The notes below the pieces were generated by a model. That model was given only the letters and a program-made list of their open reading frames with translations, was not told the origin of the DNA and made no database searches. A stretch of DNA of 64,000 bases from Oscillospiraceae bacterium (GTDB taxonomy: Bacteria > Bacillota > Clostridia > Oscillospirales > Oscillospiraceae). Shown piece after piece: positions 43,644-53,490 of the stretch. The position numbers and the translations under genes were made by a program. The DNA is taken from assembly GCA_024697625.1 (NCBI GenBank), contig JAILFJ010000060.1, positions 27,571 through 91,570 of the forward strand. The letters are read 5' to 3'. Numbering within the stretch: the first letter of the stretch is position 1; every line of letters begins with the position of its first letter.

Positions 43644-44024
43644 TCAGTACTTGAAGGTGTGCGGCAGCAGGTCGGAGAGTTTGTAGCTCACGTAGCGGTT
43701 GCCCGCTTTGGCGCAGAGGACCTCCATCTCCGGCGAGAACTCCGCCAGAAACTGCCGGCAGGCTCCGCAGGGCGTACACCAGTTTTCGCTGTCGGCGTAG
43801 ATGGCAATCCGGCGGAAACTCCTTCTTCCCTCGCTGACCGCCTTGCAGCAGGCGGTGCGCTCGGCACAGATGGTGCTGCCGAGGGCGGCATTTTCGACAT
43901 TACAGCCCGTAAAGACCGAGCCGTCGCTGCATTCGATGGCGGCGCCCACAGCAAAGTGCGAATAGGGGACGTAGGCATTCATAGAGGCCTCGCGGGCCAT
44001 AGACATCAGTTCTCTGTCCGTCAT
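43644..44024 (-). CDS. cdd: Cytidine deaminase
   Basis: 126-residue tetrameric zinc enzyme deaminating cytidine and deoxycytidine to uridines. Zinc ligands and the catalytic Glu are in TICAERTA and PCGACRQFL; substrate binding is in SHFAVGAA and GCNVENAA. It ends the run secA-pgeF-binding protein-cdd, six bases after the preceding gene, and is followed by a strong terminator. ATG is used. Confidence 0.97.
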   Translation of the reverse strand: MTDRELMSMAREASMNAYVPYSHFAVGAAIECSDGSVFTGCNVENAALGSTICAERTACCKAVSEGRRSFRRIAIYADSENWCTPCGACRQFLAEFSPEMEVLCAKAGNRYVSYKLSDLLPHTFKY

Positions 44025-44030
44025 AGTTGA

Positions 44031-45659
44031 TCAATCCTCCAGAATAATAGTCCAGTGTGCGAAGTCATAGAGCGGGTTTCCGATGTTCGGGTCAAGCCCC
44101 TTGACCGCGCCGCGGTGGGTAATAATCTGCTGTTTCTCGAAACCGATGCTGATCAGGTTTCCGTTGGTACGGGTGATGTATTCGCAGAGGTCGTGATAGG
44201 CAATCGGGCGCATGGCATCCGTCGCGCGCAGGTAGGCGCTGATGCGGTCGACGATGGACGTATCCCGGGACCGGCTGTAGTTCAGGTTGCCGCGGGCGTT
44301 GTTCTCGTTTCGGACCTGCAGAAGCTCCGTCAGGTCAAAGTTGTTGCGCAGTTTGACCTCGCCGTAGTACATGTCCCAGGTAACTTCACGGTTGCCCGAC
44401 TCGAAGAAGCCTTTTTCAAGGGCTGTCAGATATTCCTCCCAGGGAAGCTCCTCGACATTCACGGTCATGCCGATGGACTTCATATCATCCTTGAAGCGGT
44501 TCACGATGCCGGCCTTGGCGCTGCTGTCAGCACAGACCATGATCGTCACTTCAAAGCGCCCGCTGCCGCCGGCTGCAGCGTATTCCAGGCGTCCGTCCCC
44601 GTCCGTGTCGGCGATTCCCGCACTCTGCAGAACTGCCCGGCAGACCTCGAGATTGTATCGGATCGAGTCCGCCAGCGTCTGCGGATAGTAGTCCACCGTC
44701 GGATACAGCGGCACCGCGGAGGCCACCGCATTGCCGCCGAGCAGTTCCGGCAGATAGTCCCGGTCGAAGGCATACTGCATGGCGATGCGGAAGGCCGTGG
44801 ATTTGCCGAAGGTGCTCTCCTCATTGAACATGATATAGTGGTAATTCGTCGTGGGGAAGCTGTGGATCTCGTTGGAGCTGGCATAGCCGAGAGAAGTGTA
44901 GCTGGACGGGTCGTTTACCGCGACATCGATGTATCCGTCCTCAAAGGCGCTGAGGGTACCCTCCGCATCGGTGAATTCCTGCAGGTAGATCTCCTGCAGC
45001 GGCAGATTTTTCGAGTCCGGATAGTACGGATTTGCCAAGAGCGTCAGCCGTTCGTCGTCGTACATATACGGGCCGCTGCCGATGGGCGGGACGCCGGCCT
45101 CCACCTCGAAGGTGCCTGTCTTGATCACCGGGATATTCAGCAGCTTCACAAACTGGCTGTCCCCGATGCCGAGGGTCACCTGCATGCCGTCGTCGGTATA
45201 GGAGGCCCCCTTGAAGCTTGCAAAGCGCCCCCGGAAGCGGTCGTTATAGATGGCATAGCCGATGGAATAGACCAGGTCCTTCGGAGTCACAGGGTCGCCG
45301 TCCGAGAAGTTATGCTCGTGCTCCGTATCCATATACAGATTCCAGACCGTCATGTCATCGTTCGGCTGCCAGGAGCCTATGACGCTGGGAACCGCCTTGA
45401 AGTCCTCGTCCACCTCGACCATATTCTCGTAGATGAGGTCACAGATGAGCTGGTTGGAATGATTCGTCGCGACGAAGGGGTTGTGGCTGTAATTGGGGTT
45501 TGAATTCAGCGAAAACACATTGTCGGCAAGCTGCACACGGACCAGGTCGCGTCCCGTGGTATTGCCGAATTCCTGCTCCTCGTCCGCATCCTTTCTGCCG
45601 CAGCCGCAGAGAGTCAGCAACGCACAGAGTGCCAGTAACAGGCAGAAGAAGCGCTTCAT
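44031..45659 (-). CDS. Oligopeptide/dipeptide-type ABC substrate-binding lipoprotein
   Basis: 542-residue family 5 solute-binding protein. The signal peptide MKRFFCLLLALCALLTLCGC has a Cys-containing lipobox-like end (LCGC), so Cys20 is the likely lipidation site. The mature protein has the family hallmarks FNEESTFGKSTAFRIAMQYAFDRD and QPNDDMTVWNLYMDTEHEHNFSDG. No opp/dpp permease or ATPase genes are adjacent; it sits oddly inside a secA-pgeF-cdd operon, overlapping pgeF by 4 bases. It may use a transporter encoded elsewhere or act as a sensor. Confidence 0.9.
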   Translation of the reverse strand: MKRFFCLLLALCALLTLCGCGRKDADEEQEFGNTTGRDLVRVQLADNVFSLNSNPNYSHNPFVATNHSNQLICDLIYENMVEVDEDFKAVPSVIGSWQPNDDMTVWNLYMDTEHEHNFSDGDPVTPKDLVYSIGYAIYNDRFRGRFASFKGASYTDDGMQVTLGIGDSQFVKLLNIPVIKTGTFEVEAGVPPIGSGPYMYDDERLTLLANPYYPDSKNLPLQEIYLQEFTDAEGTLSAFEDGYIDVAVNDPSSYTSLGYASSNEIHSFPTTNYHYIMFNEESTFGKSTAFRIAMQYAFDRDYLPELLGGNAVASAVPLYPTVDYYPQTLADSIRYNLEVCRAVLQSAGIADTDGDGRLEYAAAGGSGRFEVTIMVCADSSAKAGIVNRFKDDMKSIGMTVNVEELPWEEYLTALEKGFFESGNREVTWDMYYGEVKLRNNFDLTELLQVRNENNARGNLNYSRSRDTSIVDRISAYLRATDAMRPIAYHDLCEYITRTNGNLISIGFEKQQIITHRGAVKGLDPNIGNPLYDFAHWTIILED

Positions 45660-46459
45660 GGCCTCTCCTCCGGCAACACAATGCCCGCCCCCTGCCCGCC
45701 GCGCAGCCCTTTTGTATACCGGTGGGACCAGTATTTGTCATGGCTGCAGAAGGTGCACTCATCCGAGACGTCGATATGCCCGGGAAGCAGCCCGAGCTGC
45801 AGAAGCCGCCTTGCAGCTGCCCCGCGCAGGTCGACCATGGTTTTTCCATCTGAGCGCCGCTCGAACAGGCCCTCCGTGTCGCCCTCCAGCCATGCTTCAA
45901 TTGCTTCCGGTACGTCGTCATCGGTCTCAAAGCAGCACTTTCCGATGGCGGGACCGATGGCAGCCCGGATCTGTTCCGGCACGGCTCCGAGCTCCACCAT
46001 CGCCGTGACCGCATTCTTTATGATATCCGCAGCCGCGCTTCGCCAGCCGGCATGCACCGCACCGACCACCTTCGCCTCCGGATCACAGAGCAGGATCGGT
46101 ACGCAGTCGGCAGTGAAGCAGAAGAGGGGCATGCCCTGTATTGCCGTGACGATTCCGTCCGCCTCATACGGCACGGAGCTCAGACTCTCGTGCCTGTCCC
46201 GCTCATCCACAGCCCGAACCGTGTTCCTGTGCACCTGGTTCGTAACGGCGCAGTCGTTCGGGCCGGCTCCCAGCAGTGCGGTCGCCCGACGGAAATTCTC
46301 GCGGATATTCTCCGGCCTGTCCCCGTGACCGTGGATGAGGTTCAGGCTGCTGAGATGCCCTGTGCTGACCCCGCCGTATCTCGTGGTGAAGACATGCGGA
46401 AACGGAATCACATCCGAGCGCATATATACCAGACCGTTTTGCTTCTCTTCAAAAAACAT
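45656..46459 (-). CDS. pgeF: YfiH/PgeF family (laccase-domain) protein
   Basis: 267-residue protein of the polyphenol oxidase/YfiH family. E. coli YfiH edits wrongly incorporated L-Ser from peptidoglycan precursors, and other members phosphorylise or deaminate purine nucleosides. Metal-site motifs are TNQVHRNTV, FTADCVPILL and GAVHAGWRS; a further Cys/His set is in DECTFCSHDKYWSHR. It follows secA by three bases and overlaps the next gene. Function is by family only. Confidence 0.92.
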   Translation of the reverse strand: MFFEEKQNGLVYMRSDVIPFPHVFTTRYGGVSTGHLSSLNLIHGHGDRPENIRENFRRATALLGAGPNDCAVTNQVHRNTVRAVDERDRHESLSSVPYEADGIVTAIQGMPLFCFTADCVPILLCDPEAKVVGAVHAGWRSAAADIIKNAVTAMVELGAVPEQIRAAIGPAIGKCCFETDDDVPEAIEAWLEGDTEGLFERRSDGKTMVDLRGAAARRLLQLGLLPGHIDVSDECTFCSHDKYWSHRYTKGLRGGQGAGIVLPEERP

Positions 46460-46462
46460 GTT

Positions 46463-49231
46463 TTACTCGTTCCGTCCGCAGCATTCCTTGTACTTCAGCC
46501 GGCGGCTGCCGTCGGCCTTCATCTTTCCGCAGGGGCAGGGATCGTTCCTGCCGGGTTTCGGAAGCTTCTTCACAGGCGCCTTCTTCACGGGTTCTCCCCC
46601 GACGTTGGCCGCCGCGTTCTTAGCCACGGCTTTTCGCTCGATCGGTTCCTGTACCCGGACCCGTACCGTAAACAGCCTGCGCACCGTCTCCTCGCGGATT
46701 CCGTTAACCATCGCCTCAAACATGTCGAAGCCTTCCTGCTTGTATGCATCGATCGGTTTTATCGAGCCGTAGCCCCGTAAGCCGATGCCGCGCTTGAGCT
46801 CGGTCATGGCGTCGATGTGGTCCATCCAGTACTCGTCCACCACGCGCAGCATGATGACCCGCTCCAGTTCCCGCATCAGCGGAGCCCCGTTCGGTCCCTG
46901 TCCGAAGGCTTCCTCTCTGGCAGCATAGCTGTCCTCCGCGAGCTTCTCGAGCTTTTCGGAGATCTCGTCGCTGTCCGCCTTCTTAAAAGAGTCGAGTCGG
47001 ATCTCTCCGCGGCGCAGGAAGAGCCCTTCGAAGGGCTTCAGCGCCTCGTCCAGCTGCTGCTGGCTCTCTGCATGTCCGCCGCCCAGGCCGTCGCGCACAT
47101 TGCTGCTGACGAACTCCCGGATCATTCCCCGGATCTGCTCGCTCAGATCCTCGCCGTCCAGGACCTTCCGTCTTTCTCCGTAGATGATGTTGCGCTGCTG
47201 GTTCATGACGTCGTCGTATTCCAGCACGTTCTTACGGGTCTGGAAGTTACGGCTCTCAACGGTCTTCTGGGCCTGCTCGATGGCGCCGGACAGCATCTTT
47301 GCGTCCAGTGGTGTGTCCTCTTCCATCTTCAGGCTGTCCATCATGCCCATGATCCGTTCCGAACCGAACAGACGCATGACGTCGTCGGTCATGGCGAGGT
47401 AGAATCGGCTCTCACCCGGGTCTCCCTGACGGCCGGAACGGCCGCGCAGCTGGTTGTCGATGCGGCGGGATTCATGCCGCTCGGTGCCGAGAATGAACAG
47501 ACCGCCGACCGCTCTGACCTTCTCCGCTTCGGCCGAGGTGACCTCCCTGTGGGCTGCCATCCGCTCGGCAAACATCCCCCGTGCCTCACGGACCGTCTCA
47601 TCGTCGGTCTCGGCATAGCCGGTCGCCTCCGCAATGACCGCCTCGTCATAGCCGGCCTTCCGGAGATCCTGGCGGGCCATGAACTCCGCATTGCCGCCCA
47701 GCATGATATCCGTGCCGCGCCCTGCCATGTTCGTCGCGATGGTCACCGCCCCGAACTTGCCCGCCTGTGCTACGATCTCAGCTTCCTTTTCATGGTACTT
47801 GGCATTCAGAACCGTATGCGGAATCCCGCGTTTTTTCAGAAGTCCGGAGAGATATTCGCTCTTCTCGATTGAGACCGTGCCGACCAGCACCGGCTGGCCC
47901 TTCTCGTGGCAGGCCGCGATCTGCTCGATGATCGCCCGGTTCTTCCCGACGTCGCTGCGATACACCACATCCGGCCAGTCCTGGCGGATGACCGGTTTGT
48001 TGGTCGGGATCTCAATAATGTCCAGCTTGTAGATCGCCGCAAACTCTTCCGCTTCCGTCACAGCCGTACCGGTCATGCCCGAGAGCTTGTCATAGAGCCG
48101 GAAGTAATTCTGGAAGGTGATCGTTGCGAGTGTCTTGTTCTCCTTCTGGACATCGACGTGCTCCTTCGCCTCGATGGCCTGATGAAGGCCCTCGGAATAG
48201 CGTCTGCCGAGCATCAGACGGCCGGTAAACTCATCGACGATGATGATCTCTCCGTCCTTCACGATATAGTCGATGTCGCGCTTCATAATTCCGTGAGCCC
48301 GGAGCGCCTGGTTGATGTGATGGCTGAGCGTGGCATTCTCCATATCGGCCAGGTTCTCCAGGCCGAAGGCTCGTTCGGCTTTTGCGATGCCGCGGGCGGT
48401 GAGGGTCGCAGTCCTCGCCTTTTCATCCACGACGTAGTCCGCATCCAGATCCTCGCTCTCCTCTTCCTTCTCGTCCACCGAGGCGTAGACCACCTTTTTC
48501 AGCCGGCTGACAAAGTCATCTGCCTGCCGGTAGAGGTCGGTGCTCTCGTCCCCCTGGCCGGAGATGATCAGAGGGGTGCGCGCCTCATCGATCAGGATCG
48601 AGTCGACCTCATCGACAATGGCGAAGGAATGGCCGCGCTGGACCATGTCCTCCTTGTAGAGCGCCATATTGTCACGCAGATAGTCGAAGCCCATCTCGTT
48701 GTTTGTGCCGTAGGTGATGTCGCAGTTATAGGCCCTGCGCCGCTCCTCGTTGGTCAGGCCGTGTACGATAAGGCCGACGTCCAGGCCAAGGAAGCGGTGG
48801 ACCTTTCCCATCCACTCACTGTCACGCCGCGCGAGGTAGTCGTTCACCGTCACGATGTGAACGCCCTCTCCCGCCAGCGCGTTCAGATAAGCCGGCAGCA
48901 CGGCGACCAGAGTCTTGCCCTCACCGGTCTTCATCTCGGCGATGCGTCCTTGATGCAGCACAATGCCGCCGATAATCTGTACCGGGAAGGGCTTCATCCC
49001 CAGCACGCGCCAGGCTGCTTCTCTTGCGGTGGCAAAGGCGTCCGGAAGGATATCGTCCAGGGTCTCTCCCTCAGCAAGCCGCTGTTTCAGTTCTTCGGTC
49101 TTTCCGCGAAGCTGCTCGTCCGTCAGCGCGGCGTATTCCTGCTCACGGTCCTCCACCGCCTTTGCGATCGGTTGTATTCTTTTAAGCTCTCTGTCGGAAT
49201 AGCTCCCGAACAGTTTTGCAAACAGTCCCAT
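46463..49231 (-). CDS. secA: Protein translocase ATPase SecA
   Basis: 922-residue motor of the Sec translocon. Motifs: Walker [21 protein letters not shown]-like [16 protein letters not shown]; and, in NBD2, [11 protein letters not shown] and [11 protein letters not shown]. The preprotein cross-linking, helical wing and scaffold domains follow. The C-terminal zinc-binding SEC-C motif is complete ([10 protein letters not shown], then ECCGRNE). It is first in a secA-pgeF-binding protein-cdd run. prfB, often downstream of secA in Bacillota, is absent here. Confidence 0.98.
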   Translation of the reverse strand: MGLFAKLFGSYSDRELKRIQPIAKAVEDREQEYAALTDEQLRGKTEELKQRLAEGETLDDILPDAFATAREAAWRVLGMKPFPVQIIGGIVLHQGRIAEMKTGEGKTLVAVLPAYLNALAGEGVHIVTVNDYLARRDSEWMGKVHRFLGLDVGLIVHGLTNEERRRAYNCDITYGTNNEMGFDYLRDNMALYKEDMVQRGHSFAIVDEVDSILIDEARTPLIISGQGDESTDLYRQADDFVSRLKKVVYASVDEKEEESEDLDADYVVDEKARTATLTARGIAKAERAFGLENLADMENATLSHHINQALRAHGIMKRDIDYIVKDGEIIIVDEFTGRLMLGRRYSEGLHQAIEAKEHVDVQKENKTLATITFQNYFRLYDKLSGMTGTAVTEAEEFAAIYKLDIIEIPTNKPVIRQDWPDVVYRSDVGKNRAIIEQIAACHEKGQPVLVGTVSIEKSEYLSGLLKKRGIPHTVLNAKYHEKEAEIVAQAGKFGAVTIATNMAGRGTDIMLGGNAEFMARQDLRKAGYDEAVIAEATGYAETDDETVREARGMFAERMAAHREVTSAEAEKVRAVGGLFILGTERHESRRIDNQLRGRSGRQGDPGESRFYLAMTDDVMRLFGSERIMGMMDSLKMEEDTPLDAKMLSGAIEQAQKTVESRNFQTRKNVLEYDDVMNQQRNIIYGERRKVLDGEDLSEQIRGMIREFVSSNVRDGLGGGHAESQQQLDEALKPFEGLFLRRGEIRLDSFKKADSDEISEKLEKLAEDSYAAREEAFGQGPNGAPLMRELERVIMLRVVDEYWMDHIDAMTELKRGIGLRGYGSIKPIDAYKQEGFDMFEAMVNGIREETVRRLFTVRVRVQEPIERKAVAKNAAANVGGEPVKKAPVKKLPKPGRNDPCPCGKMKADGSRRLKYKECCGRNE

Positions 49232-49310
49232 ATCCGCCTCCAGCAGAATAATTTTCTGTATTAATGCAGTATAACATAAAGTTGTTAAGAAAAAAAGCTT
49301 GATTTTTTTC

Positions 49311-49339
49311 TTGTTCTATTTCCTTTCTTATGATAGAAT
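49311..49339 (+). promoter_or_regulatory. promoter of the DUF1846 gene
   Basis: TTGTTC (49311-49316), 17 bases, TAGAAT (49334-49339), 43 bases upstream of the start codon, in the short AT-rich divergent gap with secA. Confidence 0.65.
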
Positions 49340-49381
49340 AATTCTGTTTGATTTCCGAATCGGTGAAACGGGAGGTACAGC

Positions 49382-50866
49382 ATGACAAGGCCCTGTTTCG
49401 ACAATGCCAAATATGTAAAACTGCAGTCTCAGAATATCCGCGACCGGATCTCTCAATTCGGCGGCAAGCTCTATCTGGAGTTCGGCGGTAAGCTCTTCGA
49501 CGACTATCACGCCTCACGGGTGCTTCCCGGCTTCGAGCCTGACAGCAAGGTCAAGATGCTTCTGGAGATGAAGGACGACGCTGAGATCGTCATTGTTCTG
49601 TCCGCTGACGATATTGAGCGCTCCAAGCGGCGCGGTGACCTCGGCATCACCTATGACGAGGACACGCTCCGGCTGATCGACGCGTTCCGGGGTATCGGCC
49701 TCTATATCGGGAGCGTCGTCATCACCCATTATCGCGGTCAGAGCACTGCGGACAAGTTTATCCACCGCCTTGAGGTGCTCGGCGTCCGGGTATTCCGGCA
49801 TTATATCATACCGGACTATCCGTCCAACATTCCGCTGATCGTCTCCGAAGAGGGTTTTGGCCGGAACGAGTACATTGAAACCAGCCGCAGCCTCGTGGTG
49901 GTCACGGCGCCCGGTCCCGGCAGCGGAAAAATGGCCACCTGCCTGAGCCAGCTCTATCATGAGCACCGCCGCGGGATTGTCGCCGGCTATGCGAAGTTTG
50001 AGACCTTTCCGATCTGGAACCTTCCGCTGAAGCACCCGGTCAACCTCGCCTATGAAGCGGCCACCGCCGATCTGGACGATGTCAACATGATCGACCCCTT
50101 CCACCTGGAGGCTTACGGCGTCACCACCGTCAATTACAACCGGGACGTGGAGATTTTCCCTGTTCTGGAGGCTATTTTCCGCCAGATCTACGGTGAGAGT
50201 CCCTACAAGAGTCCCACCGACATGGGGGTCAACATGGTGGGCTTCTGTATCTATGATGATGAAGCCTGCTGTGAAGCCTCCCGGCAGGAGATTATCCGGC
50301 GCTGGTATGCCGCCGCATGTCAGGTGCGCCAGGGGCTTTCCGACGGTGCCGATCAGAGGCGGATCGAGCTGATTCTCAATTCCATGGATGCCGGCCCGAA
50401 GGACCGGCCGGTCGTCGCTGCCGCTCTGGCCCGGTCCGAAGAGACGGGCAATCCCGCCGTTGCCATCGAGCTTCCGGACGGCACCATCGTCACCGGGAAG
50501 ACCACCTCTTTGCTCGGTTCCGCCTCTGCCTGTCTGATGAATGCACTGAAGGCGCTGGCCGGGATCGACAAAAAGCTTCTGCTCATCACCCCCAGCATCA
50601 TCGAGCAGATTCAGCACCTGAAGGTCGAGCATCTCGGCAATCACAATCCGCGCATGCACACGGACGAGCTGCTGATTACTATGGCCATCTGCGCCGTCAC
50701 AAACCCGATCGCCGGAAGAGCCATCGAGGAGCTCAGCAGTCTGCGAGGCTGCGAGGGGCACTCCACGGTGATTCTGTCGCAGACGGACATTGAGCTCTTC
50801 AAGAAGATCGGTGTCAACATGACCTTTGAGCCCAGATATCAGGCAAAGAAACTGTATCATAAATAA
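49382..50866 (+). CDS. DUF1846 family protein
   Basis: 494-residue protein of the conserved DUF1846 family (function unproven; structures show a P-loop-like N-terminal fold). It begins with FDNAKYVKLQSQNI and contains VVVTAPGPGSGKMATCLSQLYHE, a phosphate-binding-loop-like sequence near residue 180. The C-terminal half has NPAVAIELPDGTIVTGKTTS and HNPRMHTDELLITMA. Members are about 500 residues, so it is full length. It is followed after 15 bases by a surface esterase gene that may be co-transcribed. Confidence 0.92.
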   Translation: MTRPCFDNAKYVKLQSQNIRDRISQFGGKLYLEFGGKLFDDYHASRVLPGFEPDSKVKMLLEMKDDAEIVIVLSADDIERSKRRGDLGITYDEDTLRLIDAFRGIGLYIGSVVITHYRGQSTADKFIHRLEVLGVRVFRHYIIPDYPSNIPLIVSEEGFGRNEYIETSRSLVVVTAPGPGSGKMATCLSQLYHEHRRGIVAGYAKFETFPIWNLPLKHPVNLAYEAATADLDDVNMIDPFHLEAYGVTTVNYNRDVEIFPVLEAIFRQIYGESPYKSPTDMGVNMVGFCIYDDEACCEASRQEIIRRWYAAACQVRQGLSDGADQRRIELILNSMDAGPKDRPVVAAALARSEETGNPAVAIELPDGTIVTGKTTSLLGSASACLMNALKALAGIDKKLLLITPSIIEQIQHLKVEHLGNHNPRMHTDELLITMAICAVTNPIAGRAIEELSSLRGCEGHSTVILSQTDIELFKKIGVNMTFEPRYQAKKLYHK

Positions 50867-50881
50867 GTGAGAGTGTCTTTC

Positions 50882-52204
50882 ATGGAGTCAAAAGAAAAAG
50901 AATCTTCCCTCTGGCTGGTCTGCCTGCTGCTGTTTGCGGTGCTGCTGGCCGCCGTACTGTTTCTGATCCCACGCCGGCTTATGCCACATGCGGAGCAGCC
51001 GGCCCCCTCTGAGGTCACGGAGCGCCCCGAGTCCGGCGAGGCCGCCGACGCAAGGTCAGCTTCTGCCGGGAACGTGGTTTCCGGCGTGGCCTCTGACGGT
51101 GTGGGCTCCTCCGCCCTTCCCTCGTCCGATGGCACTCAGCCCCTCTCCGACGGCTCTGCCGGAACCATCGTCTCACCTGTCATCGGCACGCCTTCCGGGA
51201 ATACGGTCATGTCAGACGGCATCACCCCCTCTGCCGACAGCTCGGAAGGAAACGCCGCAGTTGTCATCTCCGAAGCGTCGGCTTCGACGCCTGCGCCGAC
51301 ACCGACCCCCGAAGCCATGCATGTCCATCGGTATCGCAACGGTGTCTGCGAAGGCTGCGGCAAAGCCGTCAGCTTCTGCTCCGAGCTTCTCCCCGACGAG
51401 CTGTGCAAAGAATCCAAAAAGCCTGGCAAGCTTGTCACCTGGGATTACGTCTGCCCGGCCTATGCAAATCACGGATACGGCGAGTACGAGAAGTCCGCTC
51501 TGATTTATCTCCCATATGACTACGATGAGAGCTCTCCGTACAATGTTCTGGTCCTGATTCCGCCCTCCGGCGGTGACGAAAACTCCTGGCTGAAGGAAGA
51601 GCATGCCTACGGCAGCGGAACGCTGTCCGGCCGGACCGTTCTCGACAGGATGTTCGAGCTGGGCTGGTGCGAGCCTTGCATCGTTGTCTGCCCCGTTGCC
51701 GAAAATGATCACGTCATCGGGCTTACCGCCGGCATCTATCAGATGCGGGATGAGCTCCGCGAGACGATTCTCCCCTATGTTGCCACGCACTACAGCACCT
51801 ATGCCAAAGACGGTCAGCTGGAGAGCCTCCGCGCCGCCCGTGACCACTTTGCTCTCGGCGGTGCCTCCAACGGCGCGCTCTTCACCTTTGAGGGCGGCAT
51901 GCGCTATAACTTTGACCTGTTCGGCAGCTATATTGCGCTGTCCGGCGACGGCGAACCCTGGGTCACGGTCTCGATGATTCAGGAGGAGCAGTACGCCTCC
52001 CTGCCGGTCAACTGTCTCTTCACCGGAGCCGGGACCTATAATGACTGGGCCCAGTACTACACGAAGGACGGGTACAATTATTTTCTGGAGCACGACGAGC
52101 GTTTCCGCGCGGGTGAAAACATCTGGAATGTTGACGTGTCGGGTGAGCACGAATGGAAGGTCTGGCTCACCGGCCTGGCCAACGGCATGCAGGTGGTATT
52201 CTGA
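50882..52204 (+). CDS. Membrane-anchored esterase-like alpha/beta hydrolase with HxH/CxxC motif
   Basis: 440-residue predicted surface protein. A signal anchor (about 10-30, LVCLLLFAVLLAAVLFLI) is followed by some 110 residues of Ser/Ala/Gly/Pro-rich linker. A small HVHRYRNGVCEGCGKA segment then looks like the metal-binding HxH-CxxC motif common in clostridial surface proteins. The C-terminal catalytic domain is feruloyl-esterase/EsD-like with nucleophile GGASNGALFTF, a VLVLIPPSGGDEN strand and a closing His in EHEWKVW. ATG 50882 is preferred to GTG 50867. It may deacylate cell-surface or dietary glycans; the substrate is unknown. Confidence 0.8.
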   Translation: MESKEKESSLWLVCLLLFAVLLAAVLFLIPRRLMPHAEQPAPSEVTERPESGEAADARSASAGNVVSGVASDGVGSSALPSSDGTQPLSDGSAGTIVSPVIGTPSGNTVMSDGITPSADSSEGNAAVVISEASASTPAPTPTPEAMHVHRYRNGVCEGCGKAVSFCSELLPDELCKESKKPGKLVTWDYVCPAYANHGYGEYEKSALIYLPYDYDESSPYNVLVLIPPSGGDENSWLKEEHAYGSGTLSGRTVLDRMFELGWCEPCIVVCPVAENDHVIGLTAGIYQMRDELRETILPYVATHYSTYAKDGQLESLRAARDHFALGGASNGALFTFEGGMRYNFDLFGSYIALSGDGEPWVTVSMIQEEQYASLPVNCLFTGAGTYNDWAQYYTKDGYNYFLEHDERFRAGENIWNVDVSGEHEWKVWLTGLANGMQVVF

Positions 52205-52210
52205 GCCAAG

Positions 52211-52250
52211 AAAAACACAGGATCGGGAATCTCCCTTTCCTGTGTTTTTT
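52211..52250 (+). terminator. bidirectional terminator between esterase and DUF1015 genes
   Basis: Perfect 12-bp stem AAAAACACAGGA (52211-52222) with TCCTGTGTTTTT (52238-52249). It has Ts on both strands and sits between convergent genes. Confidence 0.9.
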
Positions 52251-52284
52251 CATTCGCTTTTATTGGGTACTCCGGCATCCCGGT

Positions 52285-53490
52285 CTAATCTGAGATTCTT
52301 CTCGCCTCGAGGTAGTATCTTTTTTCCGCAGCCTCCCCCATCGAGAAGGTCTTGCGCGGCAGAACCCCGTCCGACAGGATCCCCGGGAAGAGCCCCTCCT
52401 TCGGGACGGGCGGCAGAAGAAAGCCCAGGCAGCCTTCCGTCTTCGCCAGTGCACGGAGAGTGTCCCCGCCGTGAATATAGTCCAGCTCGCCTCTGTTTTC
52501 GCTGAGCCATCCGTCAAGAAACTCCTGCAGCGCCGCAAGAGGGAGCTTTCCCCCCCGGGCCGGAACCAGGAGCACTCCTTCGCCGTCCGCGCTGATCCAA
52601 GGCACCGGCACCCCGTCCGGAACATCCGCCAGTCTCCCGGCATCCGCCAGGAGTTTTTTTACATCACAGTGCTTCACCAGTCGGTGGATCGGTTCGAAAT
52701 CGCCCTCACCGTCGTGGATGTTGTTCAGCTCCACCAGAGCGTAACGGGATGCCGCAGTATCCTGTGAGCAGGCCTTCGCTGAAGCGAGAGAATGGTTTCC
52801 GTCCCCTACTGCATAGGCCATGCGGCAGCCGGGATGCCTTGCTCTCTCGTACGCCTCGTATTCCCCGATCCGCTCTTCCAGGAGGCGCTTCTCCACCCCG
52901 TCGACCAGCCAGCCTTCGGCATGTCCTCCGCCCAGCATCAGCTCGACGTCATAGAGCTTTTTCAGCTTTGCTTTTCGCTCTGTCAGCGGCTCGATCACCC
53001 TGTATCTGTCGTCATTGCACAGCATCAGGATGTGCGGCAGCTCCAGCGCTGCACCCCGGCGGACCGCCACCCGGGGCGGGATACGCTCGGCCACGGTCTT
53101 TTCGGTGGCGCGGACGGAAGCATTTTCCGTCCCGCTGTAGTCGTAGTCCCACAGATCGATTTTTCCCACGATCCCCCGGCGGACCTTGCCGTTCTTCATG
53201 CGGCGCTCTGTGTACACGAAACAGTCGCGGTACTCCCGAAAAACAGATTCCCGGAGAGTGCGGAGCATGGCGGCATGGATTTTTTCGATCCGTTCGGCTG
53301 TGTCCGGTGCATCCAGCTCAGCCTCCGGAAGGATGAGGTCCAGTGTCGATGGGCTCCCTTCCGTCAGGCGCTGTGCTTCGCGCCAGTACTCCGGCTGGGA
53401 GGTATACTGATCGCAGGCGATCACCGCCCAGCGGCTCAGATCCGTCCCCTGCGGGAGCAGAATGTCCGCTGATGTAAAGCAGTTGCTCAT
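52285..53490 (-). CDS. DUF1015 family protein
   Basis: 401-residue member of the DUF1015 family, widespread in anaerobes and often near serine or phosphoserine metabolism genes; its reaction is not established. Family segments: RWAVIACDQYTSQPEYW, YAVGDGNHSLASAKA and HRLVKHCD. The ATG at 53490 overlaps the sortase stop (ATGA); the open frame continues 40 codons into the sortase gene and is rejected. The link with a sortase looks positional only. Confidence 0.9.
   Translation of the reverse strand: MSNCFTSADILLPQGTDLSRWAVIACDQYTSQPEYWREAQRLTEGSPSTLDLILPEAELDAPDTAERIEKIHAAMLRTLRESVFREYRDCFVYTERRMKNGKVRRGIVGKIDLWDYDYSGTENASVRATEKTVAERIPPRVAVRRGAALELPHILMLCNDDRYRVIEPLTERKAKLKKLYDVELMLGGGHAEGWLVDGVEKRLLEERIGEYEAYERARHPGCRMAYAVGDGNHSLASAKACSQDTAASRYALVELNNIHDGEGDFEPIHRLVKHCDVKKLLADAGRLADVPDGVPVPWISADGEGVLLVPARGGKLPLAALQEFLDGWLSENRGELDYIHGGDTLRALAKTEGCLGFLLPPVPKEGLFPGILSDGVLPRKTFSMGEAAEKRYYLEARRISD

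Noticed and set aside
47906..49264. 452-codon frame antisense to secA
   Set aside because: It mirrors secA codons and shows no protein family; a codon-bias artefact.
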